From NCBI GenBank assembly GCA_026388615.1, contig JAPLJL010000076.1:1-9968 (forward strand): a stretch of 9,968 bases of DNA, read 5' to 3'. A model generated the notes under the pieces. It did not search any database and was not told the DNA's origin. It was given only the letters and a program-made list of their open reading frames with translations. This DNA comes from Pseudomonadota bacterium (GTDB lineage Bacteria > Desulfobacterota > JAPLJL01). The translations under genes and the position numbers were made by a program. How positions within the stretch are numbered: position 1 is the stretch's first letter; each line of letters begins with the position of its first letter. Shown here piece by piece: positions 6,843-9,968 of the stretch.

Positions 6843-8303
6843 ATGAATGATGTTCCCCACCTGAATTCCCCGGATCGATTAAGGCTGAACCGGAATTACC
6901 AGTCCTTTCTGTTTTTATTGGCGGCCCTCCTGGCTTCCTTAGTTCTGGTGAATTCCCTGAACCGCTATTTCGACCACGATGAATTTGAGCATATTCACAG
7001 CGCCTGGTATGTCACCATCAATCAGTTTCCTTACCTGGATTTTTTCGAGCAACACCATCCCCTGCTGTGGTATCTACTCGCTCCGTTTCTAATCCTTCTG
7101 GGCTTATCGACCCAAACCGTGATGGTCCTGAGGATTTTGATGTTTGTTTTCATCCTGGGGATAGCCTTTTTCACTGGCCGGATCGCCGAGCAGGTCAGCC
7201 GGTCCAGGGAAACCGGCCTGGTGTCTTCGATACTTTTGCTTTCTTCGACGCTGTTCATCAAATCAGGCGTTGAAATCCGGCCCGATGTCCCGGAAGTGTT
7301 CTTCGGCCTAGTCTCAATTCTGTGTCTTTTCAGATATTTTCAGTCGGCCCGGAACCGGGACCTGATTATCTCCGGCCTGGCGGCCGCCGTCGCTTTTCTT
7401 TTCCTGCAAAAAATAGTGCTTCTGCTTTTCTGCTACGCGGCGATTTTCATCTATAAAATTGTGAGGAAACGGATTTCCCTGAAACCGGTCCTGCTGTTTT
7501 CGGCCGGGTTTTCTCTGCCGGTGATATTGTTCCTGGGGGGATTGATAATCTCCGGGTCCCTGAAAGAATATTTATTAAGTAATTGGGTATTAATCTCCTA
7601 TGTTTTGGACGGGTTTTCTCCCTGGCCTACTTTGCGGTGGTTCTTCCTGCAAAATTTATTGCCCTGGGTAATTGTGCCGGTGTCAATTGTTTTCATCGTC
7701 TTGACCCGGCAAAGCGGAGGAGAAATAAAAACGATCGTGTTCATGTTCCTGGTGTTGTTCCTGTCGGTTTTGTTAATCAATTCCCCTTATCCCCAGTATT
7801 ATCTGCCGGCGATTCCGCTCGGCTCAATCGCGAGCGCGTATTTTCTGACGGATATATTTAACCGGATAAAACTGGGAAAAATCTTAAGGGCGACGATTGT
7901 CATTATCCTCATCGCCGGCCCGGCGTTTTATCTGTGGAAGGAAAGCCAGAAGAGCAACCATTTTCAGATGAATAGGATCGATTACGTTCTCCGGAATTCG
8001 GAGGCGTCCGATTTTATTTATGACGGAAACTCCAACTTTAACCTATTCCGTCCGGACCTGCATTATTTCTGGTTTTCGGTGGGAATGGGAAAGGGTTTGT
8101 TCCGGTACCGGGAGATGAAGAAAAATAAATATCTCGGGGAATTTATTGAGAATAGATATCTCTCCTATGACATTTGCAGACTGATCAGAACTAAAAAGCC
8201 CAGGTTTATTTCCAGTTACGTCTTGAGCCTGGACGCTTGCCAATTGAGAACAAGCTACGCCAAAACGGAGATCCCGAGGTTGTATATCAGGACGGAAAAA
8301 TAA
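6843..8303 (+). CDS. GT39/ArnT-like (PMT_2 type) integral-membrane glycosyltransferase, paralogue B
   Basis: A 486-residue polytopic protein with the same plan as GT39-A: a first helix (about 21-40), a periplasmic loop with acidic pair D46-E47 in FDHDEFEHIHSAWYV, then PYLDFFEQHHPLLWYL (63-78), EIRPDVPEVFFG (144-155), SPYPQYYLP (314-322) and NLFRPDLHYFWF (400-411). The two proteins align without large gaps and look roughly half identical by eye. The longer frame open from 6621 lies inside the GT2 gene. I start at ATG 6843, five bases after the GT2 stop, with GGAGG at 6827-6831; this places the first helix as in GT39-A. It is expected to use a polyprenyl-phosphate-sugar donor, possibly made by the preceding GT2 enzyme, and to act on the periplasmic face. 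Codon choice from about 7400 onward looks more AT-rich than in its neighbours. Acceptor unknown. It ends the plus-strand operon. Confidence 0.9.
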   Translation: MNDVPHLNSPDRLRLNRNYQSFLFLLAALLASLVLVNSLNRYFDHDEFEHIHSAWYVTINQFPYLDFFEQHHPLLWYLLAPFLILLGLSTQTVMVLRILMFVFILGIAFFTGRIAEQVSRSRETGLVSSILLLSSTLFIKSGVEIRPDVPEVFFGLVSILCLFRYFQSARNRDLIISGLAAAVAFLFLQKIVLLLFCYAAIFIYKIVRKRISLKPVLLFSAGFSLPVILFLGGLIISGSLKEYLLSNWVLISYVLDGFSPWPTLRWFFLQNLLPWVIVPVSIVFIVLTRQSGGEIKTIVFMFLVLFLSVLLINSPYPQYYLPAIPLGSIASAYFLTDIFNRIKLGKILRATIVIILIAGPAFYLWKESQKSNHFQMNRIDYVLRNSEASDFIYDGNSNFNLFRPDLHYFWFSVGMGKGLFRYREMKKNKYLGEFIENRYLSYDICRLIRTKKPRFISSYVLSLDACQLRTSYAKTEIPRLYIRTEK

Positions 8304-8308
8304 ACTAA

Positions 8309-8526
8309 CTAGTGTAGTGTCTCCGCAACGGCTTTACCGTAGTTAAGATCCTCGGTTTTGATTAGGTAGGGGCGGCCTTCCCTGGCCGGTTTTGCCCGGC
8401 TCGGGCAGGCCACGGCCGCCCGAAGAAGGGAGCCCGCGGCCTGCCCGAGCTGACGCTCGCGTCGGCCAGGGAGGGGCTCCCCTACGAAAAAAGTATTGTA
8501 AGGATTTTACTGAGACATAACCCTAG
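8309..8526. mobile_element. Possible MITE-like element: degenerate outer inverted repeats with CTAG ends
   Basis: CTAGTGTAGTGTCTC at 8309-8323 and, on the opposite strand, CTAGGGTTATGTCTC at 8526-8512 match at 12 of 15 positions; weaker similarity continues inward. CTAG at both ends could be a duplicated 4-base target, as made by some IS5-type transposases, or simply part of the repeat. There is no transposase frame inside, so any mobility would depend on an outside enzyme. The GC-rich inverted pair at 8366-8485 lies inside. It occupies nearly all of the 233-base gap between two convergent genes. Confidence 0.35.
8366..8485. repeat. REP/BIME-like pair of inverted, self-folding repeat units with GTAGGGG...CCCCTAC ends
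   Basis: The left unit is 8366-8421 and the right unit, inverted, is 8485-8428. On matching strands both begin GTAGGGG and share CCCTGGCCG and an exact 13-base GCTCGGGCAGGCC (8399-8411, complement 8438-8450). Each unit also closes on itself. On the left, GGGCGGCC (8370-8377) pairs with GGCCGCCC (8414-8421). On the right, GGGAGCCC (8428-8435) pairs with GGGCTCCC (8474-8481). The two stems differ at two base pairs, and both changes are compensatory. The apical segments also differ but each can pair (GCCGG/CCGGC on the left, GACGC/GCGTC on the right). A position between convergent genes suits a REP/BIME-type element. There is no T-run in the right place for an intrinsic terminator on either strand. 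Confidence 0.75.
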
Positions 8527-8536
8527 CAAAAGGGAT

Positions 8537-9484
8537 TTATTTAAGCTTCAGGTTTTTGGCCCAGCCGACATTCTTCAGCAGTTCATCTTTTAATTTCGGA
8601 TCATAGATCCTGACCGGGATTCCGGAGGCCAGTTCCCAGAACCAGTCGTCAAAATTGCGCTTGGGAACGCTCACGGATTCAACCAGGTAATATTCCCCTT
8701 CATTTTTCCGGCTCTTTTGGGAAACGGGCCCTACATGTTTTATCAATTTAATAATCTGGTACCCTTCCTGCCATTCGATCACCCGGGGGGTGACCGCTCC
8801 CGGTTTCAGGGAGGAGATCGCGTCGATCAGGCGCTTGGCCTGCTCCTGACCCGCGCCGGGGGTATTTTCGCGCGGTCTGGTCCCGGCTTCCAGAGGCTGG
8901 ATGCCTTCCTGCTCGGAGAGCTTGAGTTTTTTCGCCTCCAGGCCCTTGGTCTTAGCCGTTTCGCTGAAGGCAGAAGGTGATTTCAGGGCTTCTTTCAGGA
9001 AATCATCGGCTTTATTCCGCTGTTGCTTGTGGATGTCTCCGGATTTTAAAAACACCTCGTTGTAAACCGCCCGATCAGCGTAAACCACACGGATAAAGCT
9101 GTTCAGGTAATTTTTCCGGTCGCGCCCGTAGATGTTCTTGATCTTTTCCAGGACCGCCGGGGCCTTGGTATTCTGATCGATCCTATTAGCTTCGGCTTCC
9201 CAGGTGGACTGGTCTACTTTCTGGCCCAGGGATTTCAGGACCTCCTCGGAAAGGTAGCCCTTGACCAGCTGGGTGAGCCCGATGTAATCCTTCCCGCTCC
9301 CGGGGTAGTAAACCTCGGACACCCGGGCCCGAAGCGCGATATCCTTGCCGGTGATGGGGATGGTTCCCACCTCCGCCACCTTTTTGGCGCAGCCGGCAAA
9401 AAAACCGAGAAAAGGCAACAAGAAAAGCGATAACGCGGCGAGAATGATTCGGCGGTAAATTTTCAAGCCGGTCGGTTTCATCAT
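8537..9484 (-). CDS. PpiC/SurA-like peptidyl-prolyl isomerase-type lipoprotein
   Basis: This 315-residue protein starts with a basic stretch and a hydrophobic signal (about 12-30) ending in a lipobox FFAGC with lipidated C32, so it should be an exported lipoprotein. VAEVGTIPITGKDIALRARV (36-55 region) resembles the first strand and helix of SurA/PrsA N-terminal chaperone domains. The middle is helical and charged. ISSLKPGAVTPRVIEWQEGYQIIKLIKH (223-250 region) resembles the C-terminal half of a parvulin rotamase domain, where LxPGxVxxP and GYxIIKL are typical. The first half of the parvulin core is divergent, so isomerase activity is uncertain and a pure chaperone role is possible. About 65 residues follow the parvulin-like part, with no recognised motif. 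Two start codons lie in tandem, at 9484 and 9481. The gene begins 34 bases after the transporter stop, so the two likely share a transcript. It converges on the glycan operon. Confidence 0.8.
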   Translation of the reverse strand: MMKPTGLKIYRRIILAALSLFLLPFLGFFAGCAKKVAEVGTIPITGKDIALRARVSEVYYPGSGKDYIGLTQLVKGYLSEEVLKSLGQKVDQSTWEAEANRIDQNTKAPAVLEKIKNIYGRDRKNYLNSFIRVVYADRAVYNEVFLKSGDIHKQQRNKADDFLKEALKSPSAFSETAKTKGLEAKKLKLSEQEGIQPLEAGTRPRENTPGAGQEQAKRLIDAISSLKPGAVTPRVIEWQEGYQIIKLIKHVGPVSQKSRKNEGEYYLVESVSVPKRNFDDWFWELASGIPVRIYDPKLKDELLKNVGWAKNLKLK

Positions 9485-9488
9485 TTTA

Positions 9489-9495
9489 CTCCTTT
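9489..9495 (-). promoter_or_regulatory. Strong ribosome binding site for the PpiC/SurA-like lipoprotein
   Basis: On the minus strand AAAGGAG ends four bases before ATG 9484 and seven bases before the second ATG at 9481. The spacing slightly favours the second methionine, which would make the protein one residue shorter. Confidence 0.7.
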
Positions 9496-9518
9496 ACGCA
9501 GGGCCTGCCCCTGCCGGA

Positions 9519-9968
9519 TTAATAAAAAATCAACAACCATACATTGCAGATTACTACGCTGATCAGCATGAAGGGAAAGGCGTATTTCATGAAATCGAAG
9601 AACCGGATCGGGTGACCGGCCTTTTCCGCGATCCCCATCGTGACCACGTTGGCGCTGGCCCCGATCAGCGTCCCGTTCCCGCCCAGGCAGGCCCCGAGGG
9701 ACAGGGCCCAGAAGAGCACGTGTGATTCCGCCCCCGGGATCTCGCGGGTGAGGTAGGCGGTGATGGGGAGCATGGTGGCGGTGAAGGGGATATTGTCGAT
9801 AAAAGCGCTCATGATCGCCGAAACCCAGAGGATCATGCAGATGGCGGCGGTCAGGTTGCCCCGGGAAAATTTCAGGACGTAATCCGCGATCAGGGCCAGG
9901 AGACCGGTTTCCTCCACTGCGCCCACCACGATGAAGAGAAACATGAAGAAAAGCAGGGTGGACCATTC
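9519..9968 (-). CDS. ArsB/NhaD/CitMHS-type ion transporter, C-terminal part (N-terminus outside window)
   Basis: The frame is open to the window edge (EWSTLLFFMFLFIVVGAVEETG...), so ATG 9944 is an internal methionine and 149 C-terminal residues are visible. The EWSTLLFF...VVGAxEETG stretch, the DNIPFTATMLPI helix and the loop LGACLGGNGTLIGASANVV (visible residues 91-109) are hallmarks of the ion-transporter superfamily covering ArsB, NhaD sodium/proton antiporters and CitMHS. A KAGHPIRFFDFMKYAFP segment and a last helix ending LLIFY follow. It lies in the inner membrane. The visible part does not separate arsenite, sodium/proton or dicarboxylate transport; no ars genes are seen in the visible flank, so an NhaD-like or generic family label is safest. 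It is followed after 34 bases by the lipoprotein gene in the same direction. Confidence 0.88.
   Translation of the reverse strand, partial: EWSTLLFFMFLFIVVGAVEETGLLALIADYVLKFSRGNLTAAICMILWVSAIMSAFIDNIPFTATMLPITAYLTREIPGAESHVLFWALSLGACLGGNGTLIGASANVVTMGIAEKAGHPIRFFDFMKYAFPFMLISVVICNVWLLIFY

Noticed and set aside
8366..8495. Intrinsic terminator formed by the hairpin pair between convergent genes
   Set aside because: On the plus strand the hairpin is followed by an A-run. On the minus strand the T-run comes before the hairpin, not after, so neither direction fits.
9481..9966. Minus-strand frame of 161 residues at the right end
   Set aside because: Out of phase with the transporter, whose frame carries the GGNGTLIGASANVV signature; this one is R-, H- and P-rich.

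Overview
The window looks like bacterial chromosomal DNA from a Gram-negative, probably uncultured lineage. It is moderately GC-rich and densely packed. A lipobox-bearing PpiC/SurA-type lipoprotein points to a periplasm. The pairing of flavin oxidoreductases with GT-C glycosyltransferases resembles envelope-glycan loci in candidate phyla and PVC-like bacteria, but the sequence does not fix the phylum.

Bases 1-8303 (+ strand) form one long envelope-glycan locus that falls into two related modules. Module 1 holds the C-terminal part of an FAD-dependent oxidoreductase (from upstream of the window to about 525), an unrecognised polytopic membrane protein (about 554-1432), a GT39/ArnT-like glycosyltransferase (GT39-A, 1505-2962) and a UPF0104/AglD-like membrane protein (2959-3900). 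After a 212-base gap, module 2 holds a full-length FAD oxidoreductase (4113-5750), a family 2 glycosyltransferase with a C-terminal membrane anchor (5743-6837) and a close paralogue of the first GT39 enzyme (GT39-B, 6843-8303). An FAD oxidoreductase with a GT39 enzyme thus occurs twice, and the two GT39 proteins align along their whole length. A plausible reading is that the GT2 enzyme charges a polyprenyl-phosphate lipid with sugar, the GT39 enzymes transfer that sugar on the outer face of the inner membrane, the UPF0104-like protein acts in lipid or sugar translocation, and the flavoproteins modify a sugar or lipid intermediate. The biochemical roles are inferred.

Two gene junctions in module 1 look abnormal. 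The first flavoprotein loses homology at 525, and its frame then runs about 500 bases as an out-of-phase read of the membrane gene. The UPF0104-like gene lacks the usual first membrane helix and starts inside the extended tail of GT39-A. These could be real deletions, frameshifts or assembly errors.

Bases 8304-8536 separate convergent genes and hold a compound repeat. It consists of two 56-58 base units in inverted orientation (8366-8485). Each unit can form its own hairpin, with compensatory base changes between the units. The pair is enclosed by a degenerate outer inverted repeat (8309-8526) with CTAG at both ends. A smaller imperfect palindrome flanked by TTGACGAT copies lies at 3920-3978.

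Bases 8537-9968 (- strand) are a separate operon: the C-terminal end of an ArsB/NhaD-type ion transporter (running off the window) followed by the PpiC/SurA-like lipoprotein with a strong ribosome binding site. No RNA genes, CRISPR arrays or transposase genes were seen.
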